NCBI GenBank assembly: GCA_945862235.1
Contig: CAMAYU010000047.1
Location: 1 to 33,724 of the forward strand
From: Schlesneria paludicola DSM 18645
GTDB lineage: Bacteria > Planctomycetota > Planctomycetia > Planctomycetales > Planctomycetaceae
Reading direction: 5' to 3'
DNA length: 33,724 nucleotides
Shown here: positions 1-8,622 of the stretch, piece by piece
Layout: each line of letters begins with the position of its first letter
How positions within the stretch are numbered: position 1 is the stretch's first letter
Program-made: the position numbers and the translations under genes
Notes under the pieces: model-generated
What the model saw: the letters and a program-made list of their open reading frames with translations, nothing else
What the model was told of the DNA's origin: nothing
Database searches by the model: none

Positions 1-611
1 CGTTGAAGCCACTCGCGAACGGGCAGATCGTCGATGTGCATGAACTGCGCACCGATCGAGCGGCAGTATGTGTTCTTCAGCCATTGCACGATTTCTCGCA
101 GGGTCCGCAGGTCTGCACCGCCCGCACCCATGGTCGAGAACTTGCGGTCGAGATCGCTCGGCTTGAAGCCGCAGGTATCGGGGTCGAGTTCGGGGACGCG
201 GGCACGCGGCTGGCCGAGCGGGTCGATGTCTGCGGCGTAGTGGCCCATCCCGCGATAGTTGCGGATCAGTCGATCGACGCGCTCTTGCAGGATCGCGTAG
301 TCGAGTTCGGCGGGGGAGACGAGTCCCGTTTCATTCGAGTGGAGCGGACGAAACAGCCCGTGTCCGCTCGACTCGTGATCGGAGTGTGACTGCGCTTCGC
401 TGAGTTGGCGGAAGTAGTCGCGCCAATCGGGTGAGACCAGTTCGGGCGACTTCTGGTATTCGAGGTAGAGCGATTCGACGTAGGACAGGTTGGAGCTGTC
501 ACCAGCCCCGGCGTTGCTGTGGCCCATCGAGACGTGGCCTCCACTAGATCGAGTCGTATTGGCGGATTCGCGCGCGGCCCGCGGAGCAAGCGTCGTGTCA
601 GAAAAGCTCAT
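1..611 (-). CDS. sucA: 2-oxoglutarate dehydrogenase E1 component, N-terminal part (cut by window edge)
   Basis: Thiamine-diphosphate-dependent E1 of the 2-oxoglutarate dehydrogenase complex, which decarboxylates 2-oxoglutarate in the TCA cycle. About 203 codons are visible and the frame is still open at base 1. Reading from the ATG at 609-611, a block with YVESLYLEYQKSPELVSPDW (residues about 47-66) matches the E1 N-terminal helix that docks onto the complex. Further on, NYRGMGHYAADIDPLGQPRA and then IGAQFMHI followed by REWLQ match the segment just before the catalytic domain in SucA/OdhA proteins. The first 45 residues are Ser/Ala/Gly-rich, so an internal ATG (about residue 29) is an alternative start. 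I see no strong ribosome binding site. The gene lies downstream of der on the same strand, separated by about 720 bp. The catalytic core lies outside the window, so intactness cannot be judged. Confidence 0.88.
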   Translation of the reverse strand, partial: MSFSDTTLAPRAARESANTTRSSGGHVSMGHSNAGAGDSSNLSYVESLYLEYQKSPELVSPDWRDYFRQLSEAQSHSDHESSGHGLFRPLHSNETGLVSPAELDYAILQERVDRLIRNYRGMGHYAADIDPLGQPRARVPELDPDTCGFKPSDLDRKFSTMGAGGADLRTLREIVQWLKNTYCRSIGAQFMHIDDLPVREWLQ

Positions 612-1259
612 CGTGATTGCTTCTGGTTCCGAGTCTGGACGGCCGAACGCGAACGGAGAGGACTTACTGCCTCATCCACGTTGATTAGCCGATTCGCGGC
701 ACATCGAACAGGCACGTTTGATGGAGGCCTAGGCCCGTCGTCGCAACGGCCATGCCTCCCCTCACACATCGCGACGGAATCTAGCAGAGGACGCCAACGA
801 TGAGGAGTTCGGACGAACGCAAAAATGAGTATCGCAGTGATCCGAAGCACTCCGTACGGGAAGCGATGGTCCATTCAAAACGGAGGTCCGGACTTCAGAA
901 AAGCCGGACTTCAAGTTCCGAGTGGGTTACGAGACAAGTGTCTCGCACTACTTGATCCCGAAAATGCTGTCGGGCCGCACATTGGGAATGCCTGAAAGTA
1001 GTTCTTCCGTTCCCGTGGGGGACACTCGTGAGGGTGGAACGGTGGGCAGAATGGCCTGGATGCCCCGTCCACCTGTTCTCTCAGTTCGCCTGCCCTGTGT
1101 CTTGTATTTTGCCAAAACGAAGTAAACGCCTTGTGTTTGGAGACCGGGAAGCCTGCGGCTCGTGGTTCAATCCTCTTCCGGGAACGTCGTCGAAGAAGGT
1201 TTACCTCAGAGGCTCAGAGGCTCAGAGAAGGCAAGCAGAGGTCTATTCCTCAGAAGAAG
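612..1259. other. Gene-free spacer between der and sucA
   Basis: No convincing gene here; the short ORFs have no recognisable motif and biased composition. Visible structure: a perfect 7-bp inverted repeat CGAGACA-AG-TGTCTCG at 930-945, a nearby direct repeat of CCGGACTTCA, and three tandem copies of an 8-bp unit CTCAGAGG at 1205-1228 (the last with one change). The sucA promoter should lie here, but I could not place -35/-10 boxes with confidence. Confidence 0.5.
1205..1228. repeat. Three tandem copies of an 8-bp unit
   Basis: CTCAGAGG, CTCAGAGG, CTCAGAGA in direct succession. This is a short microsatellite-like run in the der-sucA spacer with no evident function. Confidence 0.6.
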
Positions 1260-1288
1260 GGGATCAGCGGCGATGTGCCGCTGATCCC
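1260..1288 (-). terminator. Strong hairpin downstream of der
   Basis: GGGATCAGCGG, 7-nt loop, CCGCTGATCCC: a perfect 11-bp stem 42 nt past the der stop codon. On the der strand it is followed by a pyrimidine-rich CTTCTTCTG rather than a run of T. It is therefore a plausible but atypical terminator, or a 3'-end stabilising hairpin. Confidence 0.55.
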
Positions 1289-1293
1289 ACTTT

Positions 1294-1318
1294 AGATTGA
1301 AAAAGGCCATGGCCCTGC
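1294..1318. repeat. Solo end of the GGCCATCGCC MITE-like family
   Basis: GATTGAAAAAGGCCATGGCC followed by CTGCC closely resembles the right end of the element at 17084-17241, which reads ATTGACAAAGGCGATGGCCC. One C/G change turns the core into the palindrome GGCCATGGCC. No matching left end is present nearby, so this looks like a remnant. Confidence 0.45.
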
Positions 1319-1330
1319 CGACGGGAATCG

Positions 1331-2803
1331 TCACTCGTCGTCGTAGTCGTCTTCAAAGTCACCGTCTTCGAAGGTTTCGTCTTCGATGCCTTGCTCTTCG
1401 TCGTCATCGAAGTGCCCCGCTTGGACGCGTTGCCCGCGAGCTTCATCCCGTTCGGCTTGATCGGGGTCGGAGTCCTTCGAGCGGAAGTAGAGCTTGATGG
1501 GGACTTCTTTGAAGGGGAGTTCTTCGCGCAGGACGCCGAGCAAATAACGCTTGTAGTCCTCGTCGAACAACTCCTTGGCGTTGCACTTCAAGACGATGGT
1601 CGGCGGTTCGGTGGAGACCTGTACCGCGAACAGGATGCGCGGGATGCGGTTCATGCGCAGCGGTGGCGACCAGTTTTTGACCGCCGCCCGCACGACGCGG
1701 TTCAGCACGCCGGTGGAGACGCGCAGTCGAGCCTGCTTCTGAATGGCCTGCGCGAGGTTGATGAGCTTCTTCACGTTCTTGCCCGTCTTCGCCGTGATGA
1801 TGGCAATCGGGACGTGACGCATGTGCGCGAAGTGCTTGAAGACGTACTCGGACCAATCTTCGGTCGAGCGGTTTGTCGAGAGGTCCCACTTGTTGGTGAC
1901 GAAGATGCACGGCTTGCACTCTTCGTGAATCTCGGACACGAGCTGCTTGTCCACGCGGGAGATGGTCTCCATGCAGTCGAAGAACATCAGCACGACATCC
2001 GCGCGGCGGATGCTCCGTTTGGCGCGGGCCAACCCGTACCACTCGACATCGTTGGCGAGGCTCTTCCGTTTGCGGACGCCTGGCGTATCGATGGCGATGA
2101 ACGCTTTGCCATCCATTTGGAACCGCACGTCGATGCTGTCGCGCGTCGTACCGGGGATCTCGCTGACGATGACGCGATCGGTCTCGGCCAGTTGGTTGAT
2201 GAACGTGCTCTTGCCGACATTGCGCCGTCCGACGATCGCCACCTTCAACTCGGGGACTTCGTCGAGGTCTTCGCCTTGCTCCGCTTCGACATCATCGGCG
2301 GGAGGCAGATTGCGCAGGATCGCTTGCAGCAGGTCTTCCTGGTTGCGGTTCCCTTTCACGCTGACGGTGACCAGCTCGATGTGCGAATCACCCAGTTTCA
2401 GGAAGTTCGGCGCTTCCTTATCGAGCTTCGGCGAATCGCACTTGTTGATGACGATGATCTTGGGCGTGTCGATCCGACGCAACCGGCGGGACACCTCTTG
2501 ATCTAGCCCGGTGATTCCGGCCGAGCCTTCCACCACAAACAGAATCAGATCGGCCTGTTCCATGGCGATGCGAATCTGCGTATCGACTTCATCGGTCAGC
2601 TCGCCCACATCGACGATGCCGACTCCGCCCGTGTCGATCAGCTCGAAATAGCGATCGCCGACGTGCATCAAATACGTGACGCGGTCGCGGGTCACGCCCG
2701 CCATCGGATCGACGACCGAGACCCGCTTGTGCGCGAGCCAGTTCATGATTGAACTCTTGCCGACATTCGGCCGGCCAACAATGGCCACTTTCGGAACGGA
2801 CAT
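1331..2803 (-). CDS. der: Ribosome biogenesis GTPase Der (EngA)
   Basis: Double-GTPase needed for 50S ribosomal subunit maturation. From the ATG at 2801-2803 the protein has 490 residues. First G domain: P-loop GRPNVGKS at residues 10-17, GVTRDR, DTGG, NKCD at 120-123. Second G domain: GRRNVGKS at 192-199, GTTRDS, DTPG, NKWD at 304-307. A KH-like RNA-binding domain follows. The last 30 or so residues are an acidic tail (runs of D and E), longer than in E. coli Der. An upstream in-frame TTG at 2819-2821 would add six residues. I prefer the ATG because the sequence MSVPKVAIVGRPNVG begins exactly as the family does. The acidic tail may modulate ribosome binding; that is inference. Confidence 0.95.
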   Translation of the reverse strand: MSVPKVAIVGRPNVGKSSIMNWLAHKRVSVVDPMAGVTRDRVTYLMHVGDRYFELIDTGGVGIVDVGELTDEVDTQIRIAMEQADLILFVVEGSAGITGLDQEVSRRLRRIDTPKIIVINKCDSPKLDKEAPNFLKLGDSHIELVTVSVKGNRNQEDLLQAILRNLPPADDVEAEQGEDLDEVPELKVAIVGRRNVGKSTFINQLAETDRVIVSEIPGTTRDSIDVRFQMDGKAFIAIDTPGVRKRKSLANDVEWYGLARAKRSIRRADVVLMFFDCMETISRVDKQLVSEIHEECKPCIFVTNKWDLSTNRSTEDWSEYVFKHFAHMRHVPIAIITAKTGKNVKKLINLAQAIQKQARLRVSTGVLNRVVRAAVKNWSPPLRMNRIPRILFAVQVSTEPPTIVLKCNAKELFDEDYKRYLLGVLREELPFKEVPIKLYFRSKDSDPDQAERDEARGQRVQAGHFDDDEEQGIEDETFEDGDFEDDYDDE

Positions 2804-3166
2804 GGCGAAATTCTTATCCAACAGGAAACGAAGGGCCTCGTTTCAAAACGAGGTCCATAAGCTGCGCCGATGAGCAATCAATGCATCATCAGGTGAGGCG
2901 GCTTAAAGGGCTGACAGAAGCAGTGCAAAGTTGAGAAGTGATCAGTTCAAAGTGCAAAGTTGAGAAGTCGTCAACTCCAGCCCCGAATCCCGTGAGAATG
3001 GCGTTTGGGACTTTGCACTGATCACTTCTCACTTTGCACTCAAATCGGCTGCTCTTCGACATCACGAACTCAAGGCGGCAGCACCCCGTCTGCTGCAGGA
3101 GCAGATGGGGTGCCGGTTCGATATGATAGCCGCCGATCCCTCGACACTGGAGTCACGGAGCCAAGA
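2804..3166. other. Divergent der/hpnC intergenic region
   Basis: Separates der (minus) from hpnC (plus). It holds a short palindrome CCTCGTTT-CA-AAACGAGG at 2835-2852 just upstream of der, and the large imperfect inverted repeat described at 2922-3040. Promoters for both genes must lie here, but I could not assign boxes reliably. Confidence 0.4.
2922..3040. repeat. Imperfect inverted repeat with an internal direct repeat
   Basis: AGTGCAAAGTTGAGAAGT occurs twice at 2922-2939 and 2951-2968. The reverse-complement version ACTTTGCACTGATCACTTCT then CACTTTGCACT lies at 3010-3040. The arms differ mainly by a 4-5 nt insertion in the left arm. The right arm is inside the 5' extension of the hpnC reading frame, arguing that this extension is not translated. 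Confidence 0.7.
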
Positions 3167-4084
3167 TTGTTCGCCACCGACCTGCAACGCTACGGCCCCG
3201 AGGCCATTCTTCACGCGGTTCCGCCCGATCGCGCGGCGGCGGAAGCCTATTGCCGCCAGCTTGCGACTTCGCACTACGAGAACTTTCCGATCGTGTCGTG
3301 GTTGCTGCCAAAGGAGCTGCACCAACACTTTTACAACGTTTATGCCTATTGCCGCTGGGCCGATGATCTGGGCGATGAAGTGGGCGATCCGGCGAAGTCG
3401 CTTGAGTTGTTGGCGTGGTGGCGCGGCGAGTTGGTGGCCTGTTACTCGGGGCACGCGCGGCATCCGGTTTTCGTCGCGTTGAAGCCGACGATCGACGAGT
3501 TCTCGATCCCCCCCGAACCGTTTCACGATTTGATCTCGGCCTTCGAGCAAGACCAGACGGTGCTGGAATACGACACGTTTGAGCAACTCCGCGACTACTG
3601 CCGTCGCAGCGCCGATCCCGTCGGCCGGTTGGTGCTACATCTCTGCCGAGCCCACACCCAACAGAACGTTCACTGGTCCGACTCGATCTGCACTGGCCTG
3701 CAGTTGGCCAACTTCTGGCAGGACGTGGCGCGAGACTTCTCGATCGGGCGAATCTATCTGCCGCGCGAAGACTACGAACGCTACGGTTATCGCCGCGAAG
3801 ACTTCGACACGCACGTCACCAATCCCGCATTCCTCGAACTGATGAAGTTCGAAGTGTCCCGCGCCCGTACGTTCCTGAACGACGGCCTGCCGCTGGTGGG
3901 GCATCTGCCCGGCCGGTTGCAGGTGGACATCGACCTCTTCGCTCGCGGTGGCCTCTGCATCTTGGAACGGATCGAAGCGATCGGTTGCCGCGTTTGGGAG
4001 ACACGCCCCAAAGTCACCAAGTGGGACGCGATTAAGCTGCTGTGCGGATCGCTCTGGCGGCACATGCGATCACGGCGAGTGTGA
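3167..4084 (+). CDS. hpnC: HpnC-type squalene/phytoene synthase family protein
   Basis: Trans-isoprenyl diphosphate synthase family. In the bacterial HpnC-HpnD-HpnE route, HpnD makes presqualene diphosphate, HpnC converts it to hydroxysqualene and HpnE reduces that to squalene. The HYENFPIVSWLLP block is diagnostic of HpnC. The first Asp-rich motif is RWADDLGDE and the second lies in NFWQDVARDF, followed by IYLPREDYERYGY. The frame is open from an ATG at 3005, but the codons before 3167 run through a repeat. I therefore choose TTG at 3167-3169, which has GGAG at 3157-3160 and gives 305 residues, the usual family size. An HpnD homologue lies at 16053-16994. Planctomycetes use this route for sterols, hopanoids or C30 carotenoids; the window does not show which. 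Confidence 0.88.
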   Translation: MFATDLQRYGPEAILHAVPPDRAAAEAYCRQLATSHYENFPIVSWLLPKELHQHFYNVYAYCRWADDLGDEVGDPAKSLELLAWWRGELVACYSGHARHPVFVALKPTIDEFSIPPEPFHDLISAFEQDQTVLEYDTFEQLRDYCRRSADPVGRLVLHLCRAHTQQNVHWSDSICTGLQLANFWQDVARDFSIGRIYLPREDYERYGYRREDFDTHVTNPAFLELMKFEVSRARTFLNDGLPLVGHLPGRLQVDIDLFARGGLCILERIEAIGCRVWETRPKVTKWDAIKLLCGSLWRHMRSRRV

Positions 4085-4305
4085 GACCAACCGGCTGATG
4101 TCCGGCTTAGCCCGGAGATTCGTGGTTCCTCATGAATCATCTGGATTAGCGTTGTTGCCCGGACTTCGAGCGCGTGACGACACGTTCATCGCGTGAGCTT
4201 CATTGTCCAAGCGGCCGTCACTAGAATCTGCCCGCTCAGTGAAGTTCGCAGCACAGTGAGCGGCGACTCAATGAAGTTTCACATTCAATTCAAAGGAGAA
4301 CTGGC

Positions 4306-4974
4306 ATGGATCGTCGCGAATGGTTGTTTTTGATGACGTGGGCGGCACTGCTCGGGTGTGGTTCGGGGCCGAATGTGAATGGCGAGCCTCCCGTGGCAAA
4401 GGCTCCCGCCATTGCTCAAGCGGACACGAAAGGGGCTGGCGTTAAAGAGGCTGCCGGTGGCGAGTTCCATGTGAAGTTTGAAACGACCGCCGGTGACTTC
4501 GTTGTGAAGGTCCATCCTGAATGGGCCCCCAATGGCGCGGAGCGGTTCCGCGAATTGATTAAGAACGGTTTTTACGAAGACACCAAATTCTTTCGCGTCG
4601 TTCCCAACTTTATGGTTCAGTGGGGGATCAACGGCGATCCCAAAGTTCAAGCCGACTGGCGCGACGCGAAGATCAAGGACGATCCCGTCAAGAAGTCGAA
4701 CAAGAAGGGCTACATGACCTTCGCGACCTCGGGAAAGGACTCGCGCACGACTCAAGTCTTCATCAACTTCAAGGCCAACACGTTCCTCGACGATCAAGGC
4801 TTCGCACCGTTTGCCGAGGTCGTGGATGGCATGGATGTTGTCGAGAAAATCTACAGCGGCTACGGAGAACGCCCCAACCAAGGCTCGATCCAAAGCAAGG
4901 GCAACAAGTACCTAAGCTCCGACTTCCCCAAGCTCGATGGCATCAAGAAGGCATCGATTGTCGTGCTGAAGTGA
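4306..4974 (+). CDS. Cyclophilin-type peptidyl-prolyl isomerase, predicted lipoprotein
   Basis: Catalyses proline cis-trans isomerisation in extracytoplasmic proteins. 222 residues. The N-terminus has a short charged region and a hydrophobic stretch ending in a lipobox ALLGC (Cys18), so it is probably lipid-anchored. A Gly/Ala/Lys-rich linker follows to about residue 48. The cyclophilin domain then begins with FETTAGDFVVKVHPEWAPN and contains the active-site pattern FFRVVPNFMVQWG, then TQVFINFKAN and GFAPFAEVVDGMDVV. The start is fixed by AAAGGAG at 4292-4298, 7 nt before the ATG. An intrinsic terminator follows at 5011-5042, so the gene probably forms its own transcript. Confidence 0.93.
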   Translation: MDRREWLFLMTWAALLGCGSGPNVNGEPPVAKAPAIAQADTKGAGVKEAAGGEFHVKFETTAGDFVVKVHPEWAPNGAERFRELIKNGFYEDTKFFRVVPNFMVQWGINGDPKVQADWRDAKIKDDPVKKSNKKGYMTFATSGKDSRTTQVFINFKANTFLDDQGFAPFAEVVDGMDVVEKIYSGYGERPNQGSIQSKGNKYLSSDFPKLDGIKKASIVVLK

Positions 4975-5010
4975 CGCTGTGAATCGGCGATCTCATTCCA
5001 GTTCACTCCG

Positions 5011-5042
5011 TAGGACGGGCACTCATGCCCGTCCTATTTTTT
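5011..5042 (+). terminator. Intrinsic terminator after the cyclophilin gene
   Basis: TAGGACGGGCA, tetraloop CTCA, TGCCCGTCCTA, then TTTTTT: a perfect 11-bp stem with a U-tract, 36 nt past the stop codon. The stem sequence belongs to the same repeat family as the palindrome at 29840-29908, so a dispersed repeat seems to have been recruited as a terminator. Confidence 0.85.
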
Positions 5043-5068
5043 CAACCAGCGCTCATCGCCGTTCACCA

Positions 5069-5220
5069 AGGCCATCGCCTGTTTCGACGTAGAGTGGGAG
5101 CAGCTCGCTTCGAGCGCCGGCCCACCATCGTAAAACATCGAGAAATCATGGTGGGCCGGCGCGGCGAAGCGCCGCCAGTCCCACCCTACAGCTTTCGCAG
5201 ACTCAACCAGGCGATGGCCT
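5069..5220. mobile_element. MITE-like palindromic element, GGCCATCGCC family, copy 1
   Basis: About 152 bp with perfect 13-bp terminal inverted repeats AGGCCATCGCCTG (5069-5081) and CAGGCGATGGCCT (5208-5220). Inside are two further nested pairs: GTAGAGTGGGA (5089-5099) with TCCCACCCTAC (5179-5189), and a perfect 14-bp pair CGCCGGCCCACCAT (5115-5128) with ATGGTGGGCCGGCG (5148-5161). It encodes no protein. It shares its ends, but not its core, with copies at 8818-8973 and 17084-17241. It sits just downstream of the small membrane gene at 5243. Confidence 0.7.
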
Positions 5221-5242
5221 GGCCGTTCGCGCCGCGGTCGGG

Positions 5243-5476
5243 TCAGAACACGCTGTAGACGAAGACCTGAAACATCAGCGCCAGCCAAGCCCAGATTTTC
5301 AGATCCTCGTACCACGCGGAGTGCCGGCCGGACGGCGTCGTTTCGGACGACGGCAACTGGACAACCCAAGCCATCAGGGCCAGCAACAGCCCGATGAACA
5401 GCCAGCGCACGGCAGGCAGTGGCACGAGTAGAAGCTGCCCTCGAAACGTGTCGCCGATCCAATGCAGCATCGTCAT
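5243..5476 (-). CDS. Small membrane protein overlapping the symporter gene
   Basis: 77 residues, two predicted membrane segments: about residues 15-40 (rich in L, A, V and W) and about 60-77 at the extreme C-terminus. The ATG overlaps the stop codon of the upstream symporter gene as ATGA (5473-5476), which indicates translational coupling. I do not recognise a named family. The position and architecture suggest an accessory subunit of the sodium:solute symporter, comparable in layout to small partner subunits of other secondary transporters, but no sequence motif proves that. No second gene follows; a palindromic element begins 23 nt downstream. Confidence 0.75.
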   Translation of the reverse strand: MTMLHWIGDTFRGQLLLVPLPAVRWLFIGLLLALMAWVVQLPSSETTPSGRHSAWYEDLKIWAWLALMFQVFVYSVF

Positions 5477-7122
5477 GCGGCACCTCCTTCCTCACGCCAT
5501 TCCCAGAGCGAGTAGCGTGTTTTCTCCGCCGGGTCGGGTCGCGAAAAGTAGCTGAACACGATCGTCATGCAGATCGTCGCGAGGAACGCCCAGATCGAGT
5601 AGTACAGGTACGGCGCGTCGATGCGAAACAGCGGCGGCATATCGAGCCACGTTCTCACGCTAAGCAGGTTCATTGTGAACAGGCTGACCGAGGTGAACAG
5701 GCCCGCGAAGAATCCGACCAACGCTCCTTCGGACGAGGTGCGTGACGAGAGCATTCCCGCCAACAGCACGGCCAGAGTCGGCCCGACGACGAACGACATC
5801 AGCGTTTGAAACACGCTGTAGATGCTCTGTCCAAACGACATCATTTGAAACGCGACACAGACGCTCCACAGCACGAACCCGGCCGTTGTCCAGCGACCGA
5901 TCAGCAGCATCTGGCCTTCGTCGGCGTGAGGCCGATAGAACCGGCGATAGAAATCGTTCACGTAGATCGTCGTGGCCGCGATCAAATACGAACTGACGCT
6001 CGACATCAGTGCCGCCAGAAACGCGGCCACAAACAGGCCGCGCAGTCCCTCGGGCAGCAGTCTCCCGACCAGCATCGGCAACGCCCCTCCCGCTTGGTCG
6101 GCAGCCAAGTCGGGATACTTCACCAGTGCGATCAGTCCCGGCACGACCACGAGGAACGGAATTAGGCCTTTCAACAGCGCACCGTAAACGTAGGCCGCCT
6201 TTGCCTCATACTCGGACTTCGCGCCGAGCGATCGCTGGACGATGCGCTGATTGCCAATCCAGTAGCCGGGACTCATGACCAGCGCGAGTCCAAACAGAAT
6301 CGCGGGCCACGGCCCGGGCGACTTCGTATCGACGGGCAAGACCAAGGACAGATGCTCCCGCTCGCGTTCCTTCGTCTTGGTGAGTCGCAATTTTTCCTTG
6401 GCCCGCGTCACGGAAGACGGCTCATCAATCATTGTGGGAGCGGGGGCGGGGGCCTGTCTCGCGCGGGCATGAACCGCCGCGTGAACCTTGTCGATGAAGG
6501 ACTCGACGCCGCCCAAGTCGCAGATCCCGATCACCACGATCATCAGACACCCGCCGATCATGACGATCCCTTGCAGCACGTCCGTGTAAACGACCGCTCC
6601 TAGTCCACCCGACCAAGTGTAGATGCCAACCAGGATCGCCACGCCCACGATCGACAGTGACATGTCCCACTTCGCGAGTTCGCTCATGAACTGAGCCGAC
6701 GCGAGCAGCATCACACCCAGGTTGCAGGCCATCAGCACCAGCCACACGGCCGCGACGGAGGCACGTAACTGCACGCTGAAACGCCGCTCGAGGTACTCAG
6801 GGATCGTGGTCACGTTGCAGCGCCACAGATGCGGAATGAACACGAACGCCGCCACGAGCATCGCGGGAACGCAGCCGATCCACGCGAAGTTTCCCATCAC
6901 GATGCCGTACCGGTACGAGTCACCGCCGACACCCACGAGGTCCGCTCCACCAATGTCGGTCGCGACGAGTGACATCCCGACCGCCCACCACGGCAGCGCC
7001 CGCCCCGCGAGAAAGAAGTCGGAACCGCTCCGCACGTAGCTCCCTACCCACAACCCGATCGCCAGCGTGGCGGCGAGATACGAGAGGATCACGAGGTAAT
7101 CGACGGAGGTGAGATGCGTCAT
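5473..7122 (-). CDS. Sodium:solute symporter family (SSS) transporter
   Basis: Na+-coupled uptake of an unidentified organic solute across the cytoplasmic membrane. 549 residues with about 13 hydrophobic segments. The start DYLVILSYLAATLAIGLWVG is typical of SSS first helices, followed by LAGRALPWWAVGMSLVATDIGG, the conserved segment that leads into the first Na+-site helices. Around residues 225-275 there is an unusually long hydrophilic insertion rich in Ala/Pro and then Lys/Arg/Glu, between two membrane segments. The frame continues upstream to 7170, but MTHLTSVDYLV starting at 7122 fits the family and has GGGA just upstream. It is followed by a 77-residue membrane protein with an ATGA overlap. 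Substrate cannot be predicted. Confidence 0.9.
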   Translation of the reverse strand: MTHLTSVDYLVILSYLAATLAIGLWVGSYVRSGSDFFLAGRALPWWAVGMSLVATDIGGADLVGVGGDSYRYGIVMGNFAWIGCVPAMLVAAFVFIPHLWRCNVTTIPEYLERRFSVQLRASVAAVWLVLMACNLGVMLLASAQFMSELAKWDMSLSIVGVAILVGIYTWSGGLGAVVYTDVLQGIVMIGGCLMIVVIGICDLGGVESFIDKVHAAVHARARQAPAPAPTMIDEPSSVTRAKEKLRLTKTKEREREHLSLVLPVDTKSPGPWPAILFGLALVMSPGYWIGNQRIVQRSLGAKSEYEAKAAYVYGALLKGLIPFLVVVPGLIALVKYPDLAADQAGGALPMLVGRLLPEGLRGLFVAAFLAALMSSVSSYLIAATTIYVNDFYRRFYRPHADEGQMLLIGRWTTAGFVLWSVCVAFQMMSFGQSIYSVFQTLMSFVVGPTLAVLLAGMLSSRTSSEGALVGFFAGLFTSVSLFTMNLLSVRTWLDMPPLFRIDAPYLYYSIWAFLATICMTIVFSYFSRPDPAEKTRYSLWEWREEGGAA

Positions 7123-7486
7123 GGCGTCCCGGCCCAATTCTGAGAGAAGAACGATCATCCTGACGTTCAACGAGTGGAGAATCAGCTAGCCATCACAGCC
7201 TGCCCATCCACCCGATACTGCCTGCCCTGCGGCAACGCGAGCTTAGGCGGCAACCGAAAAATAGTCCACTCGCCAGAACGCGTTCCCACACCAACCCGCA
7301 GCGTGAGCAAGAACTTTGACAAGGGCGTGATTGATGAGGGCTTTGAGTCGCTCCGTTCGGTGAGCGTGGAGCGACGACAGTAAACAGATCGCTCGCGGCC
7401 CCAGATGCGAGTGTGACGAGCCGTCGGCCTTCGGGCTGTTGCACATGATCCCTAGTTTGTGGGGATGGCAACTCTTGGCGGTCGCT
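7123..7486. other. Spacer between the TPR lipoprotein gene and the symporter gene
   Basis: About 360 bp with no supported gene; the short ORFs on both strands have no recognisable motifs. It should contain the symporter promoter and the end of the TPR-gene transcript. I found no clear hairpin with a U-tract and no dispersed repeat, unlike most other spacers in this window. Confidence 0.4.
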
Positions 7487-8500
7487 TCAGTGTGACCGAC
7501 CCATCGAACGTGACTCGTTGACGCTCGCGGTTCGGCTGAAATCTGCCGGGACTACTCCGTCGCGGCCGAATGCCTGCGTGGAAGAATTGCCTTCGCGACG
7601 CGCGGCCAAGTCGCGGGTGGCGAGTTGGTTTCGCAACTCGGTCCAGAGGCTTTTCGGTTCTGCCGCAGGTTGGTTGGCGGAGGCCATGCGCGCCATGGCT
7701 TGCACGCCGCCGATGTCCTCGCCCGCGAATGCACGCACCGTGGCGAGGCATTCCCAGTCGAGTTCAGACGCGTTGCGCTGTTCAATCGCTCGACCCAGTG
7801 TTGCGGCAGCATCGGTCCAACGCTCTGCCGCGGCATAGCCGAGACCGAGACGCCATTCGGCGTCGGCGAGTTGTTCCCGGTTGACCTGAGGCTGTTGTGT
7901 CGCATCGCGCAGCAGAGGACACGCCTGATCGGGGTTTCCGCGCCGGATGTGAACTTCGGCCAGCTCCAGCTTCGCGTCGAGCCGATCCGGTACGAGCTGT
8001 GTCAGCAGAATGTAGGACGCGAGAGCCGGCTCGAGTTCGCCACGAGCCGAATCGACGCGGGCCTTCACGAACAGGGCTTCGATCGAATTCGGATCGAGAC
8101 GCAGCGCGTGTTCCGCCGCCAGCGCCGCCGCCGTGAGGTTCTTGGTTTCAAACAGAAAGGTCGCCTGCTGAGACCTCAGCTTCACGTCGCGCGGATGGAG
8201 TTGAACCAATGCGGCCAGCTCAGCCAATGCGTCGTCTTGCCGTCCGCCACGCCACAGCGCTTCCGCCAATTGACGACGCGTCCCCGCATCTTTCGGGCGA
8301 TTGTTGAGCGCTTCGTTCAACAGCAACTCGGCCTGATCCGGCCAGCCCTGCTCCTGCGCTTTGCGAGCCTGATCGCACAGGGAACTACACTTCTCGGAAC
8401 GGCGTGTCATGCGCTCCTGAAGAGCCGAGCATCCGGATGCTCCCGCGAACATCCCGGCGATTGCCACTGCCAGCCAGACGCGGTCGGATGGCCACGACAA
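7487..8500 (-). CDS. TPR-repeat lipoprotein
   Basis: Predicted envelope lipoprotein acting as a protein-interaction scaffold; partner unknown. From TTG at 8498-8500 (GGGAAG just upstream) it has 337 residues, starting with a short Arg-containing n-region and a hydrophobic stretch that ends in a lipobox-like GASGC. Tetratricopeptide units follow from about residue 40: AQEQGWPDQAELLLNEALNN, then RGGRQDDALAELAALVQLHP, a third with ALAAEHALRLDPNSIEA, and at least two more up to about residue 260. The open frame extends to 8788, but that extension would translate the palindromic repeat at 8551-8622, giving the mirrored peptides ELARRASEG and SLARRASF. I reject it for that reason. The C-terminal 60 residues are polar and low-complexity. 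Confidence 0.8.
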   Translation of the reverse strand: MSWPSDRVWLAVAIAGMFAGASGCSALQERMTRRSEKCSSLCDQARKAQEQGWPDQAELLLNEALNNRPKDAGTRRQLAEALWRGGRQDDALAELAALVQLHPRDVKLRSQQATFLFETKNLTAAALAAEHALRLDPNSIEALFVKARVDSARGELEPALASYILLTQLVPDRLDAKLELAEVHIRRGNPDQACPLLRDATQQPQVNREQLADAEWRLGLGYAAAERWTDAAATLGRAIEQRNASELDWECLATVRAFAGEDIGGVQAMARMASANQPAAEPKSLWTELRNQLATRDLAARREGNSSTQAFGRDGVVPADFSRTASVNESRSMGRSH

Positions 8501-8550
8501 ACGCTTCCCACAACCTGGAACGCATGTCAAAATCTGTTTGTGCCTCGGAA

Positions 8551-8622
8551 AACTAGCCCGACGCGCAAGCGAGGGCTGGCCGTTCGACGCCCCGAAGCCC
8601 TCGCTTGCGCGTCGGGCTAGTT
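8551..8622. repeat. Palindromic repeat, CTAGCCCGACGCGCAAGCG family, copy 1
   Basis: Perfect 27-bp arms at 8551-8577 and 8596-8622, beginning AACTAGCCCGACGCGCAAGC, around an 18-nt loop. A second, slightly diverged copy is at 15909-15978. It lies immediately upstream of the TPR lipoprotein gene. Confidence 0.85.

Noticed and set aside
608..874. 88-residue minus-strand ORF upstream of sucA
   Set aside because: No motif, no ribosome binding site, overlaps the sucA start region; composition looks like non-coding DNA.
1391..2506. 371-residue open frame antisense to der
   Set aside because: der is unambiguous on the other strand; this frame has no recognisable domain.
7625..8620. 331-residue open frame antisense to the TPR gene
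   Set aside because: Shadow frame ending in the palindromic repeat; TPR units are evident on the minus strand.
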